Part shown: positions 17,863 through 27,499 of the stretch, piece after piece | How positions within the stretch are numbered: position 1 is the stretch's first letter | How the letters are laid out: each line of letters begins with the position of its first letter | Assembly: GCA_964396595.1 (NCBI GenBank) | Contig: CAYNFR010000013.1 | Span: forward strand, 1-64,000 | Length of the DNA stretch: 64,000 nt | Direction: 5' to 3' | Origin: CAYNFR01 sp964396595 | Lineage (GTDB): Bacteria > Bacteroidota > Bacteroidia > Chitinophagales > Saprospiraceae | Notes under the pieces: model-generated | Database searches by the model: none | Told to the model about the DNA's origin: nothing | The model's input: only the letters and a program-made list of their open reading frames with translations | Made by a program: the position numbers and the translations under genes

Positions 17863-18618
17863 GTGAGGTATTTCATCCGACTTGCATATGATGGTAGTGA
17901 GTTTCATGGCTGGCAATCGCAAGTAGGTCAATGGAGTGTTCAAGAATGTATCGAGACTAAGCTAGGTAGATTATTTTCGGAAGATCGATGGCCTATAGTC
18001 GGGTGTGGAAGAACTGACGCGGGTGTGCATGCACGCAATTATTATGCGCACTTCGAAACTAAAGATGATCTTCCTTACAATGAGTCAGATTTGGTTTATA
18101 AGCTCAATAAAATGCTTCCGGACAGCATCGCCATTTATGATATTTATAAAGTAGCAGAGGATCTGCATGCACGTTATGATGCATTAGACCGCACTTATCA
18201 ATACTATATTCGGGACGTAAAGAATCCCTTTAAATCTCTCTATAGTACTTACTATCGAGATATATCGAGCTGGAACTGGGCAGAGATCAACCACTTTGTT
18301 GCGTTTTTAATAAGATCTGGTGATTTTAGTTCTTTATCAAGATCCGACTCCGATGTTAACACTTACAATTGCCATGTTATTTCTGCCTATTGGAGTCAGA
18401 AGCAAGGCGATTACATTTTTCACATCACTGCCAACCGTTTTTTGAGAGGAATGGTGCGATTGATTATAGGATGTTGTGTCAATATTGGGCGAAACAATGT
18501 TTCGTCTCAACACGTAATTGACGCCATAGTATCAAGGCAAATAGTACCGCGAGCCTTAAGCGCAGCTCCTCAAGGCTTGTTTCTGGAAAACGTCAGATAC
18601 GCGTTAGAAAGGTACTAG
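17863..18618 (+). CDS. truA: tRNA pseudouridine(38-40) synthase TruA
   Basis: Isomerises uridines 38-40 of the anticodon stem-loop. The catalytic aspartate is in GCGRTDAGVHARN; NRFLRGMVRLIIG is the other conserved block. The start is GTG 17863, 24 bases after clpX, so it may belong to that operon. Its stop overlaps the glyA stop: the four bases CTAG serve both convergent genes. Confidence 0.95.
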   Translation: MRYFIRLAYDGSEFHGWQSQVGQWSVQECIETKLGRLFSEDRWPIVGCGRTDAGVHARNYYAHFETKDDLPYNESDLVYKLNKMLPDSIAIYDIYKVAEDLHARYDALDRTYQYYIRDVKNPFKSLYSTYYRDISSWNWAEINHFVAFLIRSGDFSSLSRSDSDVNTYNCHVISAYWSQKQGDYIFHITANRFLRGMVRLIIGCCVNIGRNNVSSQHVIDAIVSRQIVPRALSAAPQGLFLENVRYALERY

Positions 18619-19895
18619 TGGAGTGATTCGACAGTTTCGTATAGGGGGAACTTTTCCATTAATTTATTGACCTCCTTTCTTACATTATTGATGACAGTAT
18701 CGTTGTTATGATTCATGACCACATAATCTATCATCTCAACTACCTTGATACATTCATTCTCTTCGAAACCCCGAGTCGTAATGGCGGCGGTACCTATTCT
18801 TATACCGGAAGTCACGAACGGGCTCTTGTCATCGAAAGGTACCATATTTTTGTTGATCGTAATGTCGGCTTTGCCAAGGGCATGTTCTGCGTCTTTGCCG
18901 GAGATGTTTTTAGTTCTCAGGTCAATTAGCATTAAATGATTATCCGTACCTTCTGAGATGATGTTGTAAGCTAATGATTTGAAAATCTCACTCATGGCCT
19001 GTGCGTTTCGAATAACTTGTGCGGCATAAGTTTTGAAAGATTGATCTAGCGCTTCTCCAAAAGAGACTGCTTTAGCAGCAATACAATGTTCTAGTGGCCC
19101 TCCCTGCATTCCGGGGAATACCCCGCTGTTTAAAACTGAAGACATCATTATCGGCTGACCTGATTTTGTTTTTCGTCCCCATGGATTTTCAATATCAAGC
19201 CCCATCATTATAATTCCTCCTCTGGGTCCTCTCAATGTCTTGTGTGTTGTACTACTTACTATATGACAGTGTGGGAGTGGATCGTTGAGCAATCCCGCTG
19301 CTATAAGTCCAGCTGGGTGAGCTATGTCGGCAAGTAATAATGCACCGACTTGATCTGCTATTCGTCGGAATCTTGCATAATCCCAATCACGGCTATATGC
19401 CGATGCACCACAAATGATCAATTTTGGTTTGTTTTGAAGGGCAAGTTTCTCAACTTTATCCATGTCGATCAGACCTGTTTCTTTGTCGACACCATAAAAG
19501 ACAGGTTTGTAAACTTTACCGGAATAATTTACTGGAGATCCATGACTCAGGTGACCACCATGACTTAAGTCAAATCCCAAGATTGTGTCTCCGGGATTTA
19601 GTACTGCTAAAAATATCGCAGCATTAGCCTGTGCTCCACTATGTGGTTGAACGTTGGCATATTCTGCTCCAAATAAAGTGCACAATCGATCAATAGCTAG
19701 GTTTTCGATTTTATCTACTATCTCGCAGCCTCCATAATAGCGTTTGCCGGGGTATCCTTCTGCATATTTATTAGTTAAACAGCTGCCCAATGCGGCCAAA
19801 ACATCGCGACTAACAAAATTCTCAGAAGCGATCAGCTCAATACCGGAACGCTGTCTGTGTAGTTCTTGGTCTATCAATCGAAAAACGCTATCCAT
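18615..19895 (-). CDS. glyA: Serine hydroxymethyltransferase GlyA
   Basis: Converts serine and tetrahydrofolate to glycine and methylene-tetrahydrofolate. The N-terminal signature is SGIELIASENFVS; the PLP lysine is in VSSTTHKTLRGPRGG. I chose ATG 19895 (426 residues) over TTG 19916, because the TTG lies inside an exact promoter -7 box (19914-19921). The 3' end overlaps truA by four bases. Confidence 0.96.
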   Translation of the reverse strand: MDSVFRLIDQELHRQRSGIELIASENFVSRDVLAALGSCLTNKYAEGYPGKRYYGGCEIVDKIENLAIDRLCTLFGAEYANVQPHSGAQANAAIFLAVLNPGDTILGFDLSHGGHLSHGSPVNYSGKVYKPVFYGVDKETGLIDMDKVEKLALQNKPKLIICGASAYSRDWDYARFRRIADQVGALLLADIAHPAGLIAAGLLNDPLPHCHIVSSTTHKTLRGPRGGIIMMGLDIENPWGRKTKSGQPIMMSSVLNSGVFPGMQGGPLEHCIAAKAVSFGEALDQSFKTYAAQVIRNAQAMSEIFKSLAYNIISEGTDNHLMLIDLRTKNISGKDAEHALGKADITINKNMVPFDDKSPFVTSGIRIGTAAITTRGFEENECIKVVEMIDYVVMNHNNDTVINNVRKEVNKLMEKFPLYETVESLH

Positions 19896-19913
19896 GCTTT
19901 TTATTGCTTTTGA

Positions 19914-19921
19914 CAAAGTTA
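19914..19921 (-). promoter_or_regulatory. Candidate -7 box for glyA
   Basis: TAACTTTG on the minus strand, 18 bases before ATG 19895. It matches TAnnTTTG exactly, but no TTG is found at the usual upstream distance. It rules against the TTG start at 19916. Confidence 0.4.
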
Positions 19922-19965
19922 AATGTATTGAGATAAATCTAATATGAAAATTAATGTTCTAGGCA

Positions 19966-20003
19966 CAAAAAAAAAAGCCTGACTACGAGAATCAGGCTTT
20001 TTA
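19966..20003 (-). terminator. Rho-independent terminator after the OmpA repeat gene
   Basis: On the minus strand, AAAGCCTGA and TCAGGCTTT pair around a 9-base loop and are followed by about ten T. It lies some 25 bases beyond the stop at 20026. Confidence 0.8.
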
Positions 20004-20025
20004 TTCATTTCGAGAAGTAACTGAA

Positions 20026-22347
20026 TTATCTTCTTACTCCTAGTGCTTTCAATGTCTCCATATCAAGCTGACCGATAGGAAGGTTGTTATCTCTTTGGAA
20101 TTTAACTAAAGCTGCCTTAGTTTCTTCGCCTAGATTATTATCAGCACCGAATTGCGGAAGTGCATAGCCCTTTGCCATTAATGCTTCTTGAACTCTTCTG
20201 ATGAGTGCAGGTGTTACGTCTGTATCACAAACCACCTCTCTCCATTCTGTAAATCCACCAGCTTTGACTAGGTTTCTTTTGGTAACTGTGTTATGAACAG
20301 CAGGGACTTCTGTTGTAGTCGTACTTGCTGGAGCTGCTAGTTTATCATAAGTTCTTGTAGTGGACTGAGCAGGCACATCAGTGCTTACAACTACTGCATC
20401 AGAAACTCTTCTATCATAAGTTCTAGTAGACGAGACTGCCGCAATATCTGTAACAGATACAGATGCATCACTTACCAGTTTCTGATAAGTGCGAGTTGAA
20501 TAAAGTGTACAATCACCTTGACCATCATTATCACCAAAAGTGATAAACTCAGTTCTTCTATTCTGTGCTTTACCTGCTTCTGTGGCATTGGTGGCTATAG
20601 GTGATGACTCGCCTTTACCATCGTAACTCAATCTTGAAGCAGCAATGCCTTTAGCAATAAGCGCTTCGTAAACGGCCTTTGCTCTGTTAGTTGAAAGAGT
20701 AATATTGCTTTCCTCGCTTCCGTCACTATCAGTATGACCAACCAATCTAGCAGTAACAGCCGGTTTAGAATTAAGGATCTCTGAAAGTCTATTGATCTCA
20801 GTATTAGAAGAAGGCAATAATTCAAATGATCCCGTGCGGAAATTGATTCCCTTTAAGATGCTAGACTTGCCACATGCAACTTCAGATGTCGAAGCGTCAG
20901 AGACTAATTTTTGATATGTTCTGTTTTCGTAAACAGCAGGAACTTCTACTGTTGTCGTGGTAGCAGGACTTACTAGTTTGCTGAAAGTTCTGTTCGCGTA
21001 AGAAGCCGGGATAGTTTCAGAGACAGTAGTGGCTGGTTTAGATACCTTGCGATATGTTCTGTTAGAAAATCTTTCTGCATTTTGTGTAGCAACAGTACCT
21101 GCTGGTATAGCTAACCTACGATAAGTTCTTGTCACGTAAGTAGCAGCTACGCCCACCTTATTGGCAGATGCTGCAGATGCAAGTTTTTGAAAAGTTCTAG
21201 TGCCGGATTCTGCGGCTACTTCTACCGTTCTGATACAGTCTTCACCACTTGCTGTATATCCAGCAGCACAAGCTTTTCTGACTTGTTTAGTTACATCTCT
21301 GTATTGAGCAGGGATTTCTACTAAACACCATACCAGACAGTCATCAGGATTGGCAGAGAGACAATTTGCATCTGTTTTTCTTTTCTCCCACTTCGTAGTA
21401 GCAGGTGATGTAAGAATCCTTTCTGTTACTGTTTCATATTGCGCTGGTACGCGCTCGATTCTCGTTGACGCTTCTTTAGAAATTAATTGCTCCGTCGCGT
21501 TTTCGAAACGTGCAGGGGTAATAGTGTATGTACTGTGTGCATCTTTTTCAAGCACGCGCTCTGAGATGACAGCATATACATTGCCATTGTCATCTCTGAC
21601 AAGGCTTGATACATCACCTGATAGAGCGGCACGTAGTGTAGCCAATTCATCCGCTGTGAATGTTCTGCTAAGGCTACCACGTGAATAAGTCGATCCATTA
21701 CTATTTAGCATCTCTCTCAATCCTGCTAGATCCGTTATAGCAGGTGCTAATGAAAGGGATGTGCTGGCTTCTTGTTCAAGCACTCTTTCTGTAACGGTTT
21801 CATAAGTGGCGGGTACTACTTTCAGAACAGTGTATTCAGGACGGGTAAGTACACGCTCTGTAACTGTCTCAAATTTAGCAGGAACAACTCGTAATTCTGT
21901 GAACGCATCTTTAACCAAAACACGCTCTGTAACTGTCTCAAATCTTGCAGGTACGACAGATATACCTGGTGCGTTTATTTCAGTAACGACTTGCTGGCTT
22001 ACGGACTCAAATCTTGCAGGAGTGATTGTCAGTCTTTTCGATGCTTCTTGTGTGACAACTTGTTCTGTAGCCTTTTCGAATCTCGCAGGCGTTATTGCTA
22101 AAGTAGTGCTGGCTTCTCTGCTCAATACCTGCTTAGAAGCTTTTTCATAACGCGCATTTGACACATTAGTTCTAGTAGAAGCTTCTTTTACTAGAACCTG
22201 TTCGGTAACCGTTTCATATTGATCAGCGATAACACATTTCGCATAACATTTACCCGGTTCGGAAGGCATTCCTGCCTCTGGTTGGGCAAAGAGGCTCAGA
22301 CTAATGGTTACGCAGCCCAATAAGCATAATAAGTTCAATTTTCTCAT
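20026..22347 (-). CDS. OmpA-family protein with 23-residue repeat arrays and a C-terminal peptidoglycan-binding domain
   Basis: A 773-residue envelope protein. Residues 1-21 form a signal peptide. Residues 42-202 are seven exact 23-residue repeats of the type ARFETVTERVLVKxASTxxxVVP; partial or degenerate units continue to about 350, interrupted at 203-261. Residues 379-493 hold five units of a second version (RTYxKLVSxAxTTTxEVP). An OmpA-like domain (about 494-613; LVGHTDSDGSEESN, LSTNRAKAVYEAL, QNRRTEF) follows, then the second repeat type resumes at 617-682. Residues 714-773 resemble a PG_binding_1 domain. Both ends of the protein could therefore link the outer envelope to murein. The repeat function is unknown. 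Confidence 0.85.
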   Translation of the reverse strand: MRKLNLLCLLGCVTISLSLFAQPEAGMPSEPGKCYAKCVIADQYETVTEQVLVKEASTRTNVSNARYEKASKQVLSREASTTLAITPARFEKATEQVVTQEASKRLTITPARFESVSQQVVTEINAPGISVVPARFETVTERVLVKDAFTELRVVPAKFETVTERVLTRPEYTVLKVVPATYETVTERVLEQEASTSLSLAPAITDLAGLREMLNSNGSTYSRGSLSRTFTADELATLRAALSGDVSSLVRDDNGNVYAVISERVLEKDAHSTYTITPARFENATEQLISKEASTRIERVPAQYETVTERILTSPATTKWEKRKTDANCLSANPDDCLVWCLVEIPAQYRDVTKQVRKACAAGYTASGEDCIRTVEVAAESGTRTFQKLASAASANKVGVAATYVTRTYRRLAIPAGTVATQNAERFSNRTYRKVSKPATTVSETIPASYANRTFSKLVSPATTTTVEVPAVYENRTYQKLVSDASTSEVACGKSSILKGINFRTGSFELLPSSNTEINRLSEILNSKPAVTARLVGHTDSDGSEESNITLSTNRAKAVYEALIAKGIAASRLSYDGKGESSPIATNATEAGKAQNRRTEFITFGDNDGQGDCTLYSTRTYQKLVSDASVSVTDIAAVSSTRTYDRRVSDAVVVSTDVPAQSTTRTYDKLAAPASTTTTEVPAVHNTVTKRNLVKAGGFTEWREVVCDTDVTPALIRRVQEALMAKGYALPQFGADNNLGEETKAALVKFQRDNNLPIGQLDMETLKALGVRR
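21742..22224 (-). repeat. Seven tandem 69-bp coding repeats in the OmpA protein
   Basis: Encodes residues 42-202 of the OmpA protein: seven units of exactly 23 residues with consensus A-[RKT]-[FY]-E-x-[VA]-[TS]-x-[QR]-V-[LV]. The DNA copies have diverged, so the array is old or under selection, not a fresh slippage product. Confidence 0.85.
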
Positions 22348-22427
22348 AGGTTTTAACTATTTCTAAAAGTTTAATAAAAGTTGATTTTCTGTAAAAGTAG
22401 GGCAAATAAAGTACATTTCAAGGACTT

Positions 22428-23615
22428 CTATCTAGGGATTACCATGAAGTGCTCAATTTTAACATTTAGATCATAGGAAAGCACATTTTGAGAAAGAAAG
22501 GAATGAATTTGGTAGTCTGTATCAACCAGTAGAATAGGGTCGTTCTCTGGGCAGTAAACGGAATACTGTTCTGTACCGCACTCAACTAGTAGTTTAAAAT
22601 TCTCAAAAGATATTTTTTTGCTTAAGTTAAATGTATAATGTGTTTTATAATCGATTTCTGTGAATGGCTCCGACCTGAAAATTGTTTTATGTAAGTTCCT
22701 GTTTAATAATCCTTCGGATAGATATTTTAATACGGTATCAGAAGCATGCTGACAATGCTTCATCAGTTGGTAAATATCGGTATCGTCTAGTCTAAGAAAA
22801 TGTCCTATCTGCTGTTCTGGGGAAGTAAATTGATAATTGATTAATACATCATCTATAGAAGGTAGAAGCCTGAGTTCAGATTCGAGAACTAACTTAGCAT
22901 ATCGTTTTACAAGTGCTTTTAGCATTTGCTCAGCAGCGATGGCAGTCTTGTGTAAATATACCTGACGATACATAAAGTATCGAGACAGCAGGAATTTCTC
23001 CACAGAATGAAGGCCTTTTAACTCGACCACCAATTTTCCATCATGCACACGCATCATTTTGATGATCCTTTCGTAACCGATTTTGCCTTCGGTCACACCT
23101 GTATAAAAGCTGTCGCGATTGAGATAATCCATTCTATCCACATCTAGCTGACTGGAAATGATTGAAGAAAGGAATTTTTTTGGGTAAGTTTTTTGAAAGA
23201 TTTCGATAGCAAGGGTCAATTTTCCGCTGTACTCCTTATTGAGCATCTCCATGATGGCAATGGTCAACTCTTCATGATGAAATGGTATAATCTGATGCTC
23301 TAAGGCATGAGAAAATGGCCCATGGCCAATGTCATGTAAGAGGGTAGCAATACAGCATGCCTCATATTCCTCTTCAGTGATGTCTGCTCCTTTTGACCGC
23401 AATACAGTAATCAACTCTACACATAGGTGTGTCGCGCCCAGTGCATGATGAAATCTACTATGCGTGGCTCCGGGATAGACATAAGAACTCAAGCCTACTT
23501 GCGATATCCTTCTTAAGCGCTGAAAGTATGGATGTTCTATCAGATGATATATTATATCAAATGGGAAAGAGATAAACCCATAAATAGGGTCGTTAAATAT
23601 TTTTTTTAATGCCAT
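22428..23615 (-). CDS. HD-domain phosphohydrolase
   Basis: A 395-residue metal-dependent phosphohydrolase. Metal ligands are visible in HSRFHHALGATHL, ATLLHDIGHGPFSHALEH and DVDRMDYLNRDSFYTG, the pattern of dNTP triphosphohydrolase-like HD proteins. The substrate is not established. It starts 222 bases from porX and is divergent from it. An exact TAAATTTG box lies at 23631-23638. Confidence 0.85.
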   Translation of the reverse strand: MALKKIFNDPIYGFISFPFDIIYHLIEHPYFQRLRRISQVGLSSYVYPGATHSRFHHALGATHLCVELITVLRSKGADITEEEYEACCIATLLHDIGHGPFSHALEHQIIPFHHEELTIAIMEMLNKEYSGKLTLAIEIFQKTYPKKFLSSIISSQLDVDRMDYLNRDSFYTGVTEGKIGYERIIKMMRVHDGKLVVELKGLHSVEKFLLSRYFMYRQVYLHKTAIAAEQMLKALVKRYAKLVLESELRLLPSIDDVLINYQFTSPEQQIGHFLRLDDTDIYQLMKHCQHASDTVLKYLSEGLLNRNLHKTIFRSEPFTEIDYKTHYTFNLSKKISFENFKLLVECGTEQYSVYCPENDPILLVDTDYQIHSFLSQNVLSYDLNVKIEHFMVIPR

Positions 23616-23630
23616 CTACTTATCTGTATC

Positions 23631-23638
23631 CAAATTTA
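23631..23638 (-). promoter_or_regulatory. Candidate -7 box for the HD hydrolase gene
   Basis: TAAATTTG on the minus strand, 15 bases before ATG 23615; an exact TAnnTTTG match without a clear TTG upstream. The leader would be under 10 bases. Confidence 0.35.
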
Positions 23639-23837
23639 TGCCGAATTATGGGGGTTGTGCTAACTCGAGCCGTGTATAATTTTTTTCATACAATTACTGC
23701 TTTTGTTCAAATAGAACGATCCGCGTTATGGCAGCTACAATGCCGATTATTGCGCCAATATGCCCCGATATTATACTAATAGTTGAAGAAGCTCCGTTAA
23801 AAGAGCCTTACATCATTAATCACCATAATAATAGCTG

Positions 23838-25394
23838 ATGTCTAAAATAAAGATTCTCTGGGCAGATGACGAGATTGACTTACTCAAGCCACAATTATTT
23901 TTTTTAGAAAAGAAGGGTTATGAAATTTTGACTGTGAGTAACGGACATGATGCTGTTGATTTATTTGACGAAGACGGACATATCGATGTAGTTTTTTTGG
24001 ATGAATCCATGCCGGGTATTAGTGGATTGGAGACATTGTCTCGTATCAGACAACGGAATACATCTGTTCCTATCGTGTTGATAACGAAAAATGAAGCCGA
24101 GAACCTCATGGAAGAAGCAATCGGATCGCAGATAGATGATTATCTGATAAAGCCGGTCAATCCTAATCAAATATTGTTGACACTGAAGAAGCTGACAGAC
24201 AATAAACGATTAGTTAGCGAAAAGAATATATCTGATTATCAGCAGGACTTCAGGAAGATCTTGATGGATATAAATAGCGGACTAGATCAAGAAGGATGGG
24301 TAGATGTGTATAAAAAAATAGTAGGGTGGGAGCTCAAAATGGATCGAAGTCAGACTCCTGAAATGGCTGAGATATTGCAAATGCAGAAAACTGAGGCGGG
24401 TGCTCAATTTTCAAAGTTTATTGAAAAAAACTATGAAAAATGGATATCTAACCCGGATTTGGCACCAGTCATGTCTCATAATCTTTTTAAAAAGTTTCTA
24501 TTGCCCGAGATGAATGAGGGTGTCCCTTGTGTTCTGTTTCTCCTCGATAATTTGCGCTATGATCAGTGGAAAATTATAGAGCCTGCGGTCACATCTATAT
24601 TTCGCATTAAGGAGGAAAAGACTTTTTACAGCATTCTGCCTACTAGTACACAATATAGCCGTAATGCCATATTTGCTGGAATGATGCCTTTGGATATTAA
24701 AAAGCACTACAGTAGCCTGTGGATAGATGACCATGAAGAAGGTGGAAAAAACATGCATGAAGAAACCCTGCTCAAATCCCAGCTCAATAGGTTGATTAGA
24801 AAAGAAGTCTCTTGTGAGTACCAGAAAATCTTGAATTTCTCTTCAGCTAAAACAATGTCGGATAACATATTGAATAGTCTAAACAATAACTTGACTGTAA
24901 TAGTGTATAACTTTATTGACACGCTTTCACACGCGCGTACGGAGATGGAAGTTCTAAAAGAACTTGCCGGTGACGAGAAGGCTTATAGATCGCTAACCTT
25001 GTCATGGTTTGAAAATTCCCCATTGAAGTCAGCGCTTGAAAAGCTAACTGATAGAAAGATTAAATTATTCATTACGACTGATCACGGAACGATAAGAGTT
25101 CATACACCTTCTAAGGTGTTAGCGGATAAGTTAACTACTACTAACCTACGCTACAAAATGGGAAGAAATTTGAATTTTGAATCAAGGGATGTATTGGAGC
25201 TAAGAGATCCTGAAAAGGTAGGTTTGCCCAAGACTAACTTGAGTTCCTCTTATATATTTGCCAAAGAGGATAAGTTCTTCCTGTATCCCAATAACTATAA
25301 TAAATTCAACCAACTATATACAGATACATTTCAGCATGGAGGCATTTCGCTTGAAGAAATGATTTGTCCATTTGTAAGTCTTATTCCAAGATAG
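23838..25394 (+). CDS. porX: T9SS response regulator PorX (receiver plus PglZ domain)
   Basis: A 518-residue two-domain regulator of type IX secretion, partner of the PorY kinase. The receiver domain (residues 4-120) has the acidic DDE at 10-12, phospho-acceptor D55 in VVFLDESMPG and a conserved lysine in LIKPVNP. The C-terminal PglZ/alkaline-phosphatase-like domain (about 200-510) has FLLDNLRYDQW, PTSTQYSRNAIFAG and TTDHGT metal sites. The phosphatase part is described as a phosphodiesterase acting on oligonucleotides in other PorX proteins. It lies a few kilobases from two type B T9SS cargo genes. Confidence 0.94.
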   Translation: MSKIKILWADDEIDLLKPQLFFLEKKGYEILTVSNGHDAVDLFDEDGHIDVVFLDESMPGISGLETLSRIRQRNTSVPIVLITKNEAENLMEEAIGSQIDDYLIKPVNPNQILLTLKKLTDNKRLVSEKNISDYQQDFRKILMDINSGLDQEGWVDVYKKIVGWELKMDRSQTPEMAEILQMQKTEAGAQFSKFIEKNYEKWISNPDLAPVMSHNLFKKFLLPEMNEGVPCVLFLLDNLRYDQWKIIEPAVTSIFRIKEEKTFYSILPTSTQYSRNAIFAGMMPLDIKKHYSSLWIDDHEEGGKNMHEETLLKSQLNRLIRKEVSCEYQKILNFSSAKTMSDNILNSLNNNLTVIVYNFIDTLSHARTEMEVLKELAGDEKAYRSLTLSWFENSPLKSALEKLTDRKIKLFITTDHGTIRVHTPSKVLADKLTTTNLRYKMGRNLNFESRDVLELRDPEKVGLPKTNLSSSYIFAKEDKFFLYPNNYNKFNQLYTDTFQHGGISLEEMICPFVSLIPR

Positions 25395-25644
25395 GCCATT
25401 TAGTCAGAGCTCATGTTTTTACAATAAATTACCTTGCATTCTCATCATTATGAGGGATAGAGTTGTTTTAATTAAGACGGGTGGTGCTATTAGAAGTTCT
25501 GTAAGCACTTTTGAGTGAACGTGCTTCGTAATTTTGTATTTTAGCTATCTCACACAAATCATAAGGACAAATACAAAAAGTACTGTTTGATTTCGTTTAT
25601 CAATATTTTTTATTTTCCTGAATGGTTTAAAAATAAGAGTCAAC

Positions 25645-26418
25645 TCACTCTCCTCTTTTCTTTTCAATTCTTTTTACAATTGAAATGGAAATCTGATAAA
25701 GTAATACAAGTGGTACACCTATAAGAAACTGAGTAATAACATCAGGTGGAGTGATAATGGCCGATACCATAAAAATAACGACAATCGCATGCCTTCTAAA
25801 TCGTGCCATCAAGCTTGAGGATATTAACCCGGCTTTACCTAAAAAAAATGCTAGCATGGGCAACTGAAAGACTATTCCAGCAGGCAAAGTAATCATTGTC
25901 ATATAGCTTACGTAAGATGATAAGGTGACCGTGTCTTGGTTGTCTCCGAATGTGTAATTGGTTAAGAAGTTTACGGCAAAAGGAGCAATCACATAGTAAC
26001 CAAATAGTATACCCGAAAAAAATAGGAGGCTGCATGTAGCCACTATCCCGCGTGCAGCCTTCTGCTCTTTTGCATAAAGACCTGGCTTGATAAAGCGCCA
26101 TACTTCCCACATGATATAAGGGAAGGCGACCATCAATCCGAGCCAAAAAGATGTCTTGAGATGGGTGAAAAATTCCTCGCCCAATTCTCGTTGAATAATA
26201 TCAAAACTCTTAATGTCGCATAGTATGCCAATATGTTTACAGAAGAATCTATAAGTAAAGAAGTCCGGGTTTTTTGGGCTGAATATCAGATCAACTACAA
26301 TAGGTTTATTGATAAAAACGATTATCGCAATGACGAGTGTAGCTATTAGTGACCGAATAATATGCCATCTCAACTCTTCAATATGCTCTAAAAAGGACAT
26401 TTCTTTTTCTTCTGACAT
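25645..26418 (-). CDS. tatC: Sec-independent protein translocase TatC
   Basis: A 257-residue inner-membrane receptor for twin-arginine signal peptides. The N-terminus MSFLEHIEELRWHIIRS and the block FPYIMWEVWRFIKPGLYAKE are diagnostic, and six hydrophobic helices are visible. No tatA or tatB is adjacent, which is usual in Bacteroidota. The 250 bases between porX and tatC hold no gene I can support. Confidence 0.95.
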   Translation of the reverse strand: MSEEKEMSFLEHIEELRWHIIRSLIATLVIAIIVFINKPIVVDLIFSPKNPDFFTYRFFCKHIGILCDIKSFDIIQRELGEEFFTHLKTSFWLGLMVAFPYIMWEVWRFIKPGLYAKEQKAARGIVATCSLLFFSGILFGYYVIAPFAVNFLTNYTFGDNQDTVTLSSYVSYMTMITLPAGIVFQLPMLAFFLGKAGLISSSLMARFRRHAIVVIFMVSAIITPPDVITQFLIGVPLVLLYQISISIVKRIEKKRGE

Positions 26419-26525
26419 CGTCGATTTATTTGATCTCGTTGAATTATGTGCAATACTATGACATTATGTTATTTAATGGTTATTAAATGATATTGCAGAG
26501 TTAAGTTTGTGCGAATTATGTGTCT

Positions 26526-27452
26526 ATGCTTATTTCATTAGCTTTGTTCGCGCTATCCTTAAGTATATTGATTTATGCATCAGAGAAGTTCATCTCTTCG
26601 GCAGAGAAGATAGGCTATTCTATGGGTATATCACCGTTTGTGATTGGAGTCACCATTGTTGCTTTTGGTACAAGTATCCCGGAGTTAGGTACTTCCATTT
26701 TTGCGGTGACAGGAGGGGTTTCAGAAGTTGTAATCAATAATGTGGTAGGGTCGAATATTACCAATATCCTTTTGGTCACAGGGGTATGTGCGTTGGCAGC
26801 TCCATCCATCACTATTGAGAAGGACATAATGAAGGAAGATATTCCTATGTTGGCAGGATCTGCGATTCTTCTGCTTTTTAGTTGTCGAGATGGAAATTTT
26901 AGCACCTATGACCTTCTTATTTTCATATCAGGTTTAGTGATCTTTATATTCTTAAATGCTCGATCTGAGGTGATAGGGATTGTTCCAGAAGGCGTTAAAT
27001 CATCTTGGCGGGATTTTGTTGTGTTAGTGATTTCCGCAATAATCATTTTCTTAAGTGCTAGATTTACGATTGAGTATCTTCAAGAACTTGCTGTGTCCTT
27101 GGAAGTATCACCAGGATTGGTGTCGATAACTTTATTGGCTTTAGGAACTAGTCTACCTGAAGTTGTGGTAGGGATCATAGCGGTGCGCAAGGCTAAATTT
27201 GACATAGCAATAGGCAGCATCATAGGTAGTAATATATTTAATACATTGGCGGTTATGCCTATTTCGGCTTTATTTGGTGTGCTTTACATCCCGGAGGATA
27301 CCATGGGATTTGGTATCCCATTCCTGATAGCCGTTACATTTTTGTTTGTGATTATGGTTATAGGAAAGTCCCTAAGTCGTTGGAAAGGAATGTTGTTATT
27401 ATTGTTCTATTTCTATTTTGTAGTAGAATTAATTCAGATCGGAGTCGTTTAA
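26526..27452 (+). CDS. Calcium/sodium antiporter (CaCA family, YrbG-like)
   Basis: About 308 residues with two inverted halves, each carrying the alpha motif: FGTSIPELGTSIFAV and LGTSLPEVVVGIIAV, followed by GSNITNILLV and GSNIFNTLAVM. Ten hydrophobic segments are expected. GTG 26520 is possible, but an exact TAAGTTTG -7 box at 26502-26509 would place the transcript start near 26516, favouring ATG 26526. Confidence 0.9.
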   Translation: MLISLALFALSLSILIYASEKFISSAEKIGYSMGISPFVIGVTIVAFGTSIPELGTSIFAVTGGVSEVVINNVVGSNITNILLVTGVCALAAPSITIEKDIMKEDIPMLAGSAILLLFSCRDGNFSTYDLLIFISGLVIFIFLNARSEVIGIVPEGVKSSWRDFVVLVISAIIIFLSARFTIEYLQELAVSLEVSPGLVSITLLALGTSLPEVVVGIIAVRKAKFDIAIGSIIGSNIFNTLAVMPISALFGVLYIPEDTMGFGIPFLIAVTFLFVIMVIGKSLSRWKGMLLLLFYFYFVVELIQIGVV

Positions 27453-27499
27453 TATTTTGTTTGAGACAAAGCCTCAATAATGATCAAAATAAAAGATCG

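Noticed and set aside
23703..23813. Minus-strand frame encoding a hydrophobic stretch between the HD gene and porX
   Set aside because: About 36 codons with no usable start; the only ATG nearby is followed at once by a stop in the relevant frame.
23838..25394. PglZ domain as a sign of a BREX phage-defence system
   Set aside because: The PglZ domain is fused to a receiver domain as in PorX, and no other BREX gene is present.
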